The notes under the pieces were generated by a model. That model was not told the origin of the DNA. It was given only the letters and a program-made list of their open reading frames with translations, and did no database searches. Positions 7,761 to 16,496 of a stretch of DNA of 64,000 bases are shown one piece after another. The DNA comes from Oscillospiraceae bacterium (lineage in GTDB: Bacteria; Bacillota; Clostridia; Oscillospirales; Oscillospiraceae): contig JAFWFZ010000028.1 in assembly GCA_017515345.1 (NCBI GenBank), forward strand, positions 62,001-126,000, written 5' to 3'. Each line of letters opens with the position of its first letter. Within the stretch, counting starts at the first letter, position 1. The translations under genes and the position numbers were made by a program.

Positions 7761-10700
7761 ATGCCAAGAAAGCTGAAAACGATGGACGGCAACAACGCCG
7801 CTGCCCACGTGGCATACGCTTTCACAGAGGTCGCAGCAATCTATCCCATCACCCCATCTTCCACCATGGCGGAGTATGTAGATAAATGGTCCGCGGACGG
7901 CCGGCTGAATATGTTCGGTCAGACGGTCAAGGTGCTGGAGATGCAGTCGGAGGGCGGCGCCGCCGGCGCCGTGCACGGATCTCTGATCTCCGGCGCGCTC
8001 ACCAGCACGTTCACAGCCTCCCAGGGGCTGCTGCTGATGATCCCCAACATGTATAAGATCGCGGGCGAGCGGCTGCCCGCCGTGATCCACGTTTCCGCGC
8101 GCACCGTCGCCACCCACGCGCTCTCCATCTTCGGCGACCACAGCGACGTGATGGCCTGCCGCCAGACCGGCTTCGCCATGCTGGCGTCCAACAGTCCCCA
8201 GGAAGCGATGGATCTGGGCGCGGTGGCCCATCTGGCGGCCATCCGGGGCGAGATGCCCTTCCTCCACTTCTTTGACGGGTTCCGCACCTCCCATGAGCTG
8301 CAGAAGGTGGCCGTGTGGGATTACGACGACCTGAAGAGCATGGTGGATGAGGATGCCCTGCGCCGCTTCCGGGAGCGGGCCAACAACCCCGCGCATCCCA
8401 TCCTCCGCGGCTCCGCCCAGAACGGCGATATCTTCTTCCAGGCGCGTGAGGCCGCCAACGGCGCTTATGACGCGCTGCCCGACATCGTCGAGGGCTATAT
8501 GGACGCGATCAACGAGAAGCTGGGCACCGATTACAAGCCCTTCAACTATTACGGCGCGCCCGACGCGGAGCAGGTGCTGGTCGCCATGGGTTCCGTCTGC
8601 GAGGCGGCGGAGGAGGTCGTGGATTACCTGACCGGCAAGGGCGAGAAGGTGGGCCTTGTGAAGGTGCATCTGTACCGTCCCTTCTCCGTGAAGCATCTGA
8701 AGGCCGTGCTGCCGGAGACCGTGAAGAGCATCGCGGTCCTCGACAGGACGAAGGAGCCCGGCGCCACCGGCGAGCCCCTGTATCTGGACGTGGTCACCGC
8801 TCTGGCGGGCACGGGCATCACCGTCGTGGGCGGGCGCTACGGCCTTGCCAGCAAGGACACTACCCCCGGCGCCATCATCTCCGCCTTCCGGAACATCCAG
8901 TCCGCCCAGCCGAAGAACAGCTTCACCATCGGCATCGTGGACGATGTCACCGGCCTGTCCCTGCCCATCACCGAGGAGCCGGACATCACCCCGCGGGACA
9001 TCATCTCCTGCAAATTCTGGGGCCTGGGCTCCGACGGCACCGTGGGCGCCAACAAAAACTCCATCAAGATCATCGGCGACCACACGGATATGAAGGTGCA
9101 GGCGTATTTCCAGTACGACTCCAAGAAATCCGGCGGCGTCACCATCAGCCACCTGCGCTTCGGCGACAGCCCCATCAAATCCACCTACTATATCACCAAG
9201 GCCGACTTCGTGGCCTGTCACAATCCCTCCTACCTGGAGAAGTACGACATCGTGCAGGATGTGAAGCCCGGCAAGGTCTTCCTTGCCAACTGCGCCTGGG
9301 ACGTGGAGGAGCTGGAGCAGCACCTCCCGGCGGAGACGAAGCGCTACATCGCGGACAACAACATTTTGTTCTACACGGTGGACGCCGTTACCATCGCCAA
9401 GGAGCTGGGCCTTGGCAGCAGGACGAACACCATCCTGCAGGCCGCGTTCTTCAAGCTCTCCGGCATCCTTCCCATCGATGAGGCCGCCGAGTATATGAAG
9501 GAGGCCATCCGCGCCACCTACGGCCGCAAGGGCGAGCAGGTGGTCAACATGAACATCGCCGCGGTGAACGCCGGACTTGAGCATATCACGATGATCGACG
9601 TGCCCGAGTCCTGGAAAACGCCCGCGCCGGATGCTCCCGTGCCGCCCGTGGAGGCCAGGGACGAGCGCACCGCGTCCTACATCAAAAAGGTCATGGAGCC
9701 GGTGAACGACATGCGCGGCGACAAGCTGCCGGTTTCCGCGTTCCTGGATATCGAGGGGGGCTCGCTGCTTCCCGTGGGCACCGCCGCCTATGAAAAGCGC
9801 GGCGTTGCCGTGGACGTTCCCTGCTGGATCCCCGAAAACTGCATCCAGTGCAACCAGTGCTCGCTGGTCTGCCCCCACGCCGCCATCCGCCCCTTCGCTC
9901 TGAGCGCGGAGGAGGCCGCCGCAGCCCCGGATGGGATGCAGACGGTGAAAATGACCGGCAAGGGCAATGAGGAGCGTCGCTTTGCCATCGCCATCTCTGC
10001 CCTGGACTGCACAGGCTGCGGCTCCTGCGCCAATATCTGCCCCGCCAAGAACAAGGCGCTCGTCATGAAGCCGCTGGAAGACGCCAAGTACCAGCAGCCC
10101 GGCTTCGACTACGCCGTAAAGCATGTGGCGATGAAGGACACCGGCTTTGCCGAGACCTCCGTCAAGGGCTCTCAGTTCAAAAAACCCCTGCTGGAGTTCT
10201 CCGGCGCCTGCGCCGGCTGCGGCGAGACGCCCTATGCCAAGCTGGTCACCCAGCTCTTCGGCGACAGGATGTACGTTGCCAACGCCACCGGCTGCTCCTC
10301 CATCTGGGGAGGCAGCGCCCCGGCGATCCCCTACACCGTGGGGGCGGACGGACGCGGCCCCGCCTGGGCGAATTCCCTGTTTGAGGACAACGCCGAGTTC
10401 GGCTACGGCATGGCCATGGCGGCCGTGCAGCGCCGGGACGGCGTGAAGGCGCTGGCGGAAAAAGCGCTGGAGACCGCCGACGGCGCCGTAAAGGACGCCA
10501 TCCGCGCCTGGCTGGACGCCTATGACGACGGCGAGGGCTCCAAGGCGGCGGGCCTCGCACTGGAGGCGGCCATCAAGGACAGCGGCGACGAGACGCTGCA
10601 GGCCCTCTACGCGGCCCGCGACCAGTTCACAAAGCCCTCCGTGTGGATCTTCGGCGGCGACGGCTGGGCCTACGACATCGGCTACGGCGGACTGGACCAC

Positions 10701-11282
10701 GTGCTGGCCTCCGGCGAGAACGTGAACGTCCTGGTATTCGATACCGAGGTCTACTCCAATACCGGCGGCCAGGCCAGCAAGGCCACGCCCACCGGCGCCG
10801 TGGCGCAGTTTGCCGCCGCGGGCAAGAATGTAAAGAAGAAGGATCTGGCCCAGATCGCCATGTCCTACGGCTATATCTACGTGGCGCAGGTCGCCATGGG
10901 CGCGAACTATCAGCAGACGATCAAGGCCCTGATCGAGGCGGAGAGCTATAACGGTCCCTCCCTGATCATTGCCTACGCCCCCTGCATCAACCACGGCATC
11001 CGCATCGGCATGGGCAAGTCCATGACTGAGGCGAAGAACGCCGTGGAGGCCGGGTACTGGAACCTGCTGCGGTATGATCCCAGGCTGGAGAGCCCCCTGA
11101 GCGTGGACAGCAAGGCCCCCACCGCCAGCTACGGCGACTTTATCAACGGCGAGGTGCGCTACAGCTCCCTGAAGCTGGCCTTCCCCGACAGGGCGGAGGT
11201 GCTCTTCAAGAAGGCGGAGGAGACCGCGAAGGAGCGCTATGAGCATCTTCTGCGCCAGAAGCAGATGTTTGACGGTAAATAA
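7761..11282 (+). CDS. nifJ: pyruvate:ferredoxin (flavodoxin) oxidoreductase, single chain
   Basis: A full-length 1173-residue PFOR. It oxidises pyruvate to acetyl-CoA and CO2 and reduces ferredoxin, the core energy step of anaerobic fermentation in the cytosol. The N-terminal domain starts with AAAHVAYAFTEVAAIYPITP. Two [4Fe-4S] ferredoxin motifs follow (CIQCNQCSLVCP and CTGCGSCANICP), then the cluster-ligating CAGCGE and the thiamine diphosphate domain (GDGWAYDIGYGGLDH). The ATG at 7761 starts at the family-typical PRKLKTMDGN with GAAAGGA upstream. Monocistronic by context: own promoter and a strong terminator. It supplies acetyl-CoA of the kind needed by the beta-keto acid cleavage enzyme at 22.5 kb. 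Confidence 0.97.
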   Translation: MPRKLKTMDGNNAAAHVAYAFTEVAAIYPITPSSTMAEYVDKWSADGRLNMFGQTVKVLEMQSEGGAAGAVHGSLISGALTSTFTASQGLLLMIPNMYKIAGERLPAVIHVSARTVATHALSIFGDHSDVMACRQTGFAMLASNSPQEAMDLGAVAHLAAIRGEMPFLHFFDGFRTSHELQKVAVWDYDDLKSMVDEDALRRFRERANNPAHPILRGSAQNGDIFFQAREAANGAYDALPDIVEGYMDAINEKLGTDYKPFNYYGAPDAEQVLVAMGSVCEAAEEVVDYLTGKGEKVGLVKVHLYRPFSVKHLKAVLPETVKSIAVLDRTKEPGATGEPLYLDVVTALAGTGITVVGGRYGLASKDTTPGAIISAFRNIQSAQPKNSFTIGIVDDVTGLSLPITEEPDITPRDIISCKFWGLGSDGTVGANKNSIKIIGDHTDMKVQAYFQYDSKKSGGVTISHLRFGDSPIKSTYYITKADFVACHNPSYLEKYDIVQDVKPGKVFLANCAWDVEELEQHLPAETKRYIADNNILFYTVDAVTIAKELGLGSRTNTILQAAFFKLSGILPIDEAAEYMKEAIRATYGRKGEQVVNMNIAAVNAGLEHITMIDVPESWKTPAPDAPVPPVEARDERTASYIKKVMEPVNDMRGDKLPVSAFLDIEGGSLLPVGTAAYEKRGVAVDVPCWIPENCIQCNQCSLVCPHAAIRPFALSAEEAAAAPDGMQTVKMTGKGNEERRFAIAISALDCTGCGSCANICPAKNKALVMKPLEDAKYQQPGFDYAVKHVAMKDTGFAETSVKGSQFKKPLLEFSGACAGCGETPYAKLVTQLFGDRMYVANATGCSSIWGGSAPAIPYTVGADGRGPAWANSLFEDNAEFGYGMAMAAVQRRDGVKALAEKALETADGAVKDAIRAWLDAYDDGEGSKAAGLALEAAIKDSGDETLQALYAARDQFTKPSVWIFGGDGWAYDIGYGGLDHVLASGENVNVLVFDTEVYSNTGGQASKATPTGAVAQFAAAGKNVKKKDLAQIAMSYGYIYVAQVAMGANYQQTIKALIEAESYNGPSLIIAYAPCINHGIRIGMGKSMTEAKNAVEAGYWNLLRYDPRLESPLSVDSKAPTASYGDFINGEVRYSSLKLAFPDRAEVLFKKAEETAKERYEHLLRQKQMFDGK

Positions 11283-11295
11283 ACAACGATCCCGC

Positions 11296-11330
11296 AAAAA
11301 GCCGGACGCATGAATGCGTCCGGCTTTTTT
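11296..11330. terminator. bidirectional intrinsic terminator
   Basis: A perfect 10-base stem (GCCGGACGCA/TGCGTCCGGC) with a TGAA loop is flanked by A5 on the left and T6 on the right. It sits 13 bases after nifJ and 13 bases before the stop of the convergent radical SAM gene, so it can end both transcripts. Confidence 0.9.
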
Positions 11331-11343
11331 GTTCATAGCTGAT

Positions 11344-12234
11344 TCAGATCCCCGTCAAATCAAACGGCGGGATGTACTCCTCCCGGGCGGAGGAGAGCTC
11401 CTGATAGAAGCCGTCGGTGATCCCGAATTCCTCCAGCGCGTCAAGGGCTGCGTCGTATTCCTCCCGGCTGAGCCGTCTCCGGAGATTTGGGAAATCCTCC
11501 AGCTCTCCGCACGGGGTGTACTGGCTCATGAGGGAAAACAGCGCCTCGCCAGGCGCGAACGTCTCCGCGAACCAGCGGATGACGCCCCGGGTGTTTTCCG
11601 GTTCCCCCGGCAGCACCAGGTGCCGCACGATGACGCCCCGGCGGATGAGTCCGTCCTCACCGATCTCATAGGGGCCCGCCAGGCGGACCATCTCCCGGAT
11701 GGCGGCGTCTGCCTGCCGGAAGTAATCCGGCGCGCCGGAGCACCGGGCGGCGAGAGGGGAGAGGGCGTATTTCATGTCCGGCAGCCAGACGTCCACCTTT
11801 CCCTCATACCGGCGGAGGGTTTCCGGCAGCTCGTAGCCGCCGGAGTTGTACACCACGGGCACGGGCAGCCCGCCCTCCAGTGAGGCGAGGATCGCCTCCG
11901 TGAAGTGGGTGGGGTTCACCAGATTGATGTTGTGCACGCCCTGTTCGATGAGCTCGAAATAGATTTCCCGCAGCCGTTCGGGGGTGATCTCCCGGCCGAA
12001 GCCGCCCCGGCTGATCTCCCGGTTCTGGCAGTAGACGCAGCGGAGGACGCACCCGCTGAAAAACACAGCGCCGGAGCCGCGTTCCCCGCTGATGCAGGGC
12101 TCCTCCCACATGTGCGCCGCGGCCCTTGCGGCCACGGGATTGAGGCCGAAACCGCAAAAGCCCCGCCCCCGGTGTTCGTTCCGGAGCGCGGAGCAGCGGC
12201 GCGGGCAGCTGTTGCAGATCACGTTATTATCCAT
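11344..12234 (-). CDS. radical SAM protein of the PflX/COG1313 type
   Basis: A 296-residue radical SAM protein. It has an N-terminal Cys cluster (CNSCPRRC, then CGFG) and the SAM-cluster motif CVLRCVYC (Cx3Cx2C) near residue 62, followed by NLVNPTHF, typical of the COG1313 group related to pyruvate formate-lyase activating enzymes. The role of COG1313 proteins is not established; they resemble activases but are often found away from a glycyl radical enzyme. The gene is convergent with nifJ and its start overlaps the PAP2-family gene end by eight bases. It is the only activase-like gene in the window, 36 kb from the glycyl radical enzyme, so a link to that enzyme is possible but unsupported. 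Confidence 0.85.
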   Translation of the reverse strand: MDNNVICNSCPRRCSALRNEHRGRGFCGFGLNPVAARAAAHMWEEPCISGERGSGAVFFSGCVLRCVYCQNREISRGGFGREITPERLREIYFELIEQGVHNINLVNPTHFTEAILASLEGGLPVPVVYNSGGYELPETLRRYEGKVDVWLPDMKYALSPLAARCSGAPDYFRQADAAIREMVRLAGPYEIGEDGLIRRGVIVRHLVLPGEPENTRGVIRWFAETFAPGEALFSLMSQYTPCGELEDFPNLRRRLSREEYDAALDALEEFGITDGFYQELSSAREEYIPPFDLTGI

Positions 12235-12898
12235 GCTTTTTTCGTTTCCTCTCCGTAAACGGCCGGAAGAGCAGCAGATACAGCGGCACGCAGACGATCA
12301 GGGCGATGTACACGTCCAGGATAGAGTGCTGCTTCACGAACACGGTGGAAGCACAGACGGCGGCCCCCAGTATCACCGAGCCCCAGGCGATCCCCCGCCT
12401 GGCGTTGGGGCTCGACAGAAGTCCCGCCGAGGCGGCGAAGCAGCCGATGACATGCATGCTGGGGATCACGTTGGTGTTCGTATCGGCGGCGTAGATCAGG
12501 GAGAGGAGCCAGGTGAAAAAGTTCTCCCTGGGCATGGGATCCGGCCGCAGATCCTGCCCGTTGGGGAAGATGAGGCAGAACAGCAGGCTCCCGGTGAAGC
12601 CGATGGCCAGAAAGTACATGTAGCGGTTGAAGCGCTTCCCGTCCGTGAACATCAGGTAAAAACCCGCCGCGAAAAGCAGGGGATACCACATGCAGTAAAA
12701 AACGACGAAGTATTCGCAGAAGGGGATCGCGTCGTCCAGCGGTACCCAGGAGACATAGTAATCCGTCGTCACCACATGCTCCGCAACCGCGAACATGATC
12801 AGATAAACGGGCACGTAGAGCGCCAGCCAGTATTTGGGCTTTTCGTCAAAGGCGGAGACCTTTTCCCGCTCCGCCAGAAATTGTTTGATCGTTTCCAT
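12227..12898 (-). CDS. PAP2-superfamily membrane protein
   Basis: A 223-residue integral membrane protein with about six hydrophobic segments. The PAP2-type catalytic residues can be seen as PSMHV (about residue 146) and QHSILDV (about residue 190), the pattern of the PAP2_3/inositolphosphorylceramide synthase-like branch, not classical PSGH phosphatases. It probably acts on a lipid phosphate or phosphoalcohol at the membrane; substrate unknown. The stop overlaps the start of the radical SAM gene by eight bases, suggesting cotranscription. Confidence 0.8.
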   Translation of the reverse strand: METIKQFLAEREKVSAFDEKPKYWLALYVPVYLIMFAVAEHVVTTDYYVSWVPLDDAIPFCEYFVVFYCMWYPLLFAAGFYLMFTDGKRFNRYMYFLAIGFTGSLLFCLIFPNGQDLRPDPMPRENFFTWLLSLIYAADTNTNVIPSMHVIGCFAASAGLLSSPNARRGIAWGSVILGAAVCASTVFVKQHSILDVYIALIVCVPLYLLLFRPFTERKRKKHG

Positions 12899-12960
12899 AT
12901 TGCTCCGTCACGATACGTATTTGCGCAGGGTGGATCGCACCCGCGCGGCCAAAGCCGGAT

Positions 12961-13551
12961 TCAGCCCCTCAGCGCGGCCATTTCCGCATTCACGCTGTCC
13001 TCGCAGGAACGCATGGCGAGGATCGTCCTCTCCAGCAGCGTATCCAGCTCCCAGCCCAGCATCTCCGCGCCTTGGGCGATGACCTCCCGGGAGCAGCCGG
13101 CGGCAAAGGTGACGGTCTTGTACTTCTTGCGGAGAGATTTGAGCTCCATATCCTTGGTGCTCTTTGACGGACGCATCAGCGCCGCCGCCCAGATGAGCCC
13201 GGTGAGCTCGTCCGCGGCGAACAGGACCTTTTCCATCTCATGCTCCGGGGCCACATCCGAGCAGATGCCGTAGCCGTGGCTGCACACGGAGCGGATGAAC
13301 GCTTCGTCGAAGCCGCCCTCCCGCAGCATGTCCGGCGCGTGCCGGCAATGCTCCTCCGGGTAGAGCTCGAAGTCGATGTCGTGCATGAGCCCCACCATGG
13401 CCCAGCGGTCCGCCTCGTCGCCGTAGCCCAGTTCCCCGGCATACCAGCGCAGGACGCCCTCCACCGTGAATGCGTGCTGGAGGTGGAATTCCTCCTTGTT
13501 ATACTTTTTCAGCAGCGCCAATGCGCTGTCTCTTGCGGGAAGATCAGACAT
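12961..13551 (-). CDS. HD domain-containing hydrolase
   Basis: A 196-residue single-domain HD-superfamily protein. The metal-binding H...HD...D pattern is visible: H26 in the LQHAFTVEG segment, MHDID near residue 56, and CSHGYGI near residue 90. HD proteins hydrolyse phosphate esters such as nucleotides; this subgroup (HDIG-related, often annotated hydrolase) has no assigned substrate. It is 15 bases upstream of the MATE gene stop on the same strand and 62 bases before the PAP2 gene. Confidence 0.8.
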   Translation of the reverse strand: MSDLPARDSALALLKKYNKEEFHLQHAFTVEGVLRWYAGELGYGDEADRWAMVGLMHDIDFELYPEEHCRHAPDMLREGGFDEAFIRSVCSHGYGICSDVAPEHEMEKVLFAADELTGLIWAAALMRPSKSTKDMELKSLRKKYKTVTFAAGCSREVIAQGAEMLGWELDTLLERTILAMRSCEDSVNAEMAALRG

Positions 13552-13566
13552 TATGTAAACCTCCGT

Positions 13567-14925
13567 TCAGTCTCTCGTGAGCTTTTTCACCCACTTGTAG
13601 CGGTTGCACTTGATCCCGTTGGGGATGCATTTGAAGAACTGGTCCGATTTCAGCAGCAGGAAGGTGACGGCGGGCGGCCATTTGAGCACAAAGGCCGACA
13701 GCGCGGAGACCGGCAGCGTGAACAGGACCATGGAGAGGGTGTCCACCAGGAAGGGGTACTTCGTATCGCCGCCGCCGGCCACGATGCCGCCCGCCGCGGG
13801 ATACTCATAGGAGGAGAACACCACCGATATGGACAGGATGGTGAGGAACGTGTACGCCAGCCGCTGGGTCTCCGGCTCCACGTTGTAGAACCGCACGATG
13901 ACGGTGCGGAGTATGAACATGAGCAGCCCGGTAAGGATGCCCAGCAGGATGAACAGGAGCTGCAGCGTGATCGTGTATGGCTTGATCCTGTCCATTTTCC
14001 CCTCTCCGATCGTCTTGCCGATGAGGACGGAGGAGGCCCCCGCCGCGGACATGGAGAACACGGACGCCACCGAGAACACCACCGAGGCGATGGCGTTGGC
14101 GGCGATGATATTGGCGTTCAGGTGGCCGAGGATCGCGGTCTGCACCGTGGTCGCGGCGCCCCAGATGCCGTTGGCGGCGATGCTGGGCAGCGCTACCCGG
14201 ATGTAGTCCCGGAAGTAGGTGAAGTCGAAGCGGATCAGATCATGCGGCCTCATGCGCAGCTTTTTGTCGATGCAGAAGGCGAAGACCATGATGACGATGA
14301 ACTCCACGATCCGGCTCACCGTCGTGGCTGCCGCGGCGCCCACGACGCCCATCCGCGGCGCGCCGAAGTTGCCGAAGATGAGCACGTAGTTGAGGCAGGT
14401 GTTGATCACCAGGGTGAGGGCGGACATGACCGTGCCGATGGTGGCGATCTCCGCGGCCCGCATGGACATGACCAGCGCGTTGGAGACGGCATAGATGAGG
14501 TAGGTGTAGCTGAGCACCCGGAGGTATTTCGCGCCCTCGGCGATGACGGCGGCGTCATTCGTCAGCAGGAGCAGCACCTTCTCGGGGAAAAACCGGCCGG
14601 CCACGAAGAAGATGATGCCAACGATGAGCGACAGCTTCACGGCCACGCCGATGATCTTTTTCATGGGGTCGATCTCCCGCTTCCCCCAGTACTGGGAGCC
14701 CAGGATCACGGCGCCGTTGGAGATGCCGAAGACCAGGGACTGGAGCATGAACTGAAGCTGGTTCACCAGGGACGCGCCGGCCATGGCCAGCTCGCTGTAC
14801 CGGCCAAGCATGAAGTTGTCCGCCAGGTTCACCGCGAAGGCGATGAGCTGCTGGAACGCCATAAGCAGCAGCAGCGTGAAGAAAGACTTGTAGAATTCCG
14901 GTTCTTTTGCGATGTACTTTTTCAT
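13567..14925 (-). CDS. MATE family efflux transporter
   Basis: A 452-residue polytopic membrane protein with the two six-helix halves of MATE exporters. Typical features are AVNLADNFMLGRYSE near the N-terminus, NGAVILGSQYWGKRE, and VLIGKTIGEGK in the second half. It probably exports a cationic drug or metabolite in exchange for Na+ or H+; the substrate cannot be read. The ATG at 14925 was preferred over upstream in-frame codons because AAGGGTGAT precedes it and the protein becomes the usual MATE length; the upstream part lies inside the glycosylase gene. It starts four bases after the glycosylase stop. Confidence 0.9.
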   Translation of the reverse strand: MKKYIAKEPEFYKSFFTLLLLMAFQQLIAFAVNLADNFMLGRYSELAMAGASLVNQLQFMLQSLVFGISNGAVILGSQYWGKREIDPMKKIIGVAVKLSLIVGIIFFVAGRFFPEKVLLLLTNDAAVIAEGAKYLRVLSYTYLIYAVSNALVMSMRAAEIATIGTVMSALTLVINTCLNYVLIFGNFGAPRMGVVGAAAATTVSRIVEFIVIMVFAFCIDKKLRMRPHDLIRFDFTYFRDYIRVALPSIAANGIWGAATTVQTAILGHLNANIIAANAIASVVFSVASVFSMSAAGASSVLIGKTIGEGKMDRIKPYTITLQLLFILLGILTGLLMFILRTVIVRFYNVEPETQRLAYTFLTILSISVVFSSYEYPAAGGIVAGGGDTKYPFLVDTLSMVLFTLPVSALSAFVLKWPPAVTFLLLKSDQFFKCIPNGIKCNRYKWVKKLTRD

Positions 14926-14929
14926 GGGA

Positions 14930-15784
14930 TCACCCTTTGCCGAATAGTTGCAGCTTTCCGCCGCTGCGGGCATAATAGAATATGTACTGCTGGGCGAGGC
15001 CTGCCCAGGGGGAAAAGCGCCGCGGATCGAGGCCGCCGGGGTAGTGCTCCCGTATGGCGCGCCGCATCCAAACATCCACGGGAAACGCGTCCAGCATCCC
15101 CAGACCGAACAGGGCGGCGCAGCTTGCCACCTTGTCGCCCACGCCGGGCAGCGCTTTCAGAAGGGAAAGCGCCGCCTCCGGCTCCATCCGCCCCGCCGCG
15201 TCCAGGTCCAGCGCGCCGGAGGATACCGCCCGTGCGGCGGCGAGGACGTACCCCGCCCGGTAACCGCACCGGACCGGAGCCAGGTCCTCCTCACGGAGAG
15301 ACGCGATCCGCTCCGGATCGGGAAAGGCATGATACGTGCTCCCTTCATAGCTCAGCGGCTCCCCGAAGGCGCGGCACAGGCGCTCCACCATCGCGGAGAT
15401 CCGCGGGATATTGCTGCACTGGGAGAGGATGAAGGAGCAGAGCGTCTCCCACGGGTCCTGGCGCAGGATGCGCAGGCCGGCGCCGAAGGAAACGGCCTCG
15501 CGCATGAAGCCGTCGAGCCCCAGCCTTCCGCGGATGGCGCCGTAATCACGATCCAGGTCGAAATATCCGCGCCAGACCTCGTTAAACTCCTCTGCGGAGC
15601 AGCGGAGGAGGATCTCCTCCCCTTCGCGCCGGAGACTCAGCGCCCGGCCAAAGGCGACGCCGATGTATCCCCCGTCCCCGTCCGGCCGCCAGCGGAAGCA
15701 CTGGCCGCAGGCAAAGATCTTATCGGGGTCGAAATCGTCGCCGGGGCGGAGATACAGCGCGCTGCCGGTCTCCCGGTATTCCAT
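14930..15784 (-). CDS. 8-oxoguanine DNA glycosylase/AP lyase (OGG1 type)
   Basis: A 284-residue protein of the bacterial OGG1-like family with N-terminal OGG_N domain (GQCFRW, a family hallmark near residue 28) and HhH-GPD domain. The catalytic lysine lies in LPGVGDKVASC and the conserved Asp in AFPVDVWM. It removes oxidised guanine opposite C and nicks the abasic site. It sits directly between the gatD-like and MATE genes with gaps of one and four bases, so it is part of this minus-strand run. Clostridia commonly carry this type. Confidence 0.9.
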   Translation of the reverse strand: MEYRETGSALYLRPGDDFDPDKIFACGQCFRWRPDGDGGYIGVAFGRALSLRREGEEILLRCSAEEFNEVWRGYFDLDRDYGAIRGRLGLDGFMREAVSFGAGLRILRQDPWETLCSFILSQCSNIPRISAMVERLCRAFGEPLSYEGSTYHAFPDPERIASLREEDLAPVRCGYRAGYVLAAARAVSSGALDLDAAGRMEPEAALSLLKALPGVGDKVASCAALFGLGMLDAFPVDVWMRRAIREHYPGGLDPRRFSPWAGLAQQYIFYYARSGGKLQLFGKG

Positions 15785-15785
15785 G

Positions 15786-16496
15786 TCAGTCGATCATGCG
15801 GACCCGGGGATTCTCAAATTCCCCGATCCGCTGCTCATAGGCGGCCAGGGCGGCTGCTTCAAAGGGGACGGGCGCGTCGGGGCGGCCCAGCAGCTCCAGT
15901 ACATAACGCATGAAGGGCGGCGACATGATGAGCAGCGGCCCCAGCAGGTACGTGGCCATGAAATTGTTCCTGAGGACGCCCTCCCCCTCCGTATCGGGGT
16001 TCAGGCCGACGCCCCGCAGGGTGCGGAACAGGGGCGCTTCGGTGCTGCCGTAGCAGTGGCCGAACTGGCTTTTGAAGCCCACGATCTTTTTGCCGTCGAG
16101 CTCCCCCAGATACAGGGAGTTGTGCCGGGCCATCATGCGGCGCTCCGCGTGATAGCCGAACAGACCCAGCATCCCGGTGCGCGTCCCGTCCTCGTCCCCG
16201 ATGTACTGTCCGAACACCTCAATGGCGTTCCCGGTGACAAGGAAGACCGTGCCCCCGTCGATAAGCGACCTGATCCGGTCCAGGCAGGGGGCCAGCGCGT
16301 CCCGCGCCAGCACCTGCGCCCGTTCGGTCATGGAGCCCAGAAGGATCATATCCACGTCCCCGTCCATAAAGGCGGGGCGCTGCCGGATACCGGTCCGGAC
16401 CGTCTCCGCCTCCGGCAGGGCGCGGCAGAGATATTCAAAGTTCGCCGTATCGCCGCCCAGATAGCAGGCGTCCGGGAAAAGAAGCTCGATCCTCAT
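15786..16496 (-). CDS. GatD-like class I amidotransferase homologue lacking catalytic residues
   Basis: A 236-residue protein paired with murT. The GatD scaffold is recognisable: N-terminal YLGGDTANFEYL (equivalent of YGDxGN) and C-terminal ATYLLGPLL (equivalent of TYLHGPxL). In GatD the nucleophile lies in a CGGYQ motif and a His in TYLHGP completes the active site. Here the corresponding segments read VTGNAIEVFG and TYLLGPLL, so both the Cys and the His appear replaced (Thr and Leu). Glutaminase activity is therefore unlikely. It overlaps murT by four bases, so the complex is probably retained. It may have become a structural subunit, or the complex uses free ammonia or another substrate. 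The alignment was done by eye. Confidence 0.75.
   Translation of the reverse strand: MRIELLFPDACYLGGDTANFEYLCRALPEAETVRTGIRQRPAFMDGDVDMILLGSMTERAQVLARDALAPCLDRIRSLIDGGTVFLVTGNAIEVFGQYIGDEDGTRTGMLGLFGYHAERRMMARHNSLYLGELDGKKIVGFKSQFGHCYGSTEAPLFRTLRGVGLNPDTEGEGVLRNNFMATYLLGPLLIMSPPFMRYVLELLGRPDAPVPFEAAALAAYEQRIGEFENPRVRMID

Noticed and set aside
7638..11336. A 1232-codon open frame on the minus strand opposite nifJ
   Set aside because: It is antisense to a full-length PFOR, its translation is low-complexity (Gly/Ala/His/Val-rich) with no family motif, and it runs across the terminator. Long shadow frames are expected in GC-rich genes.
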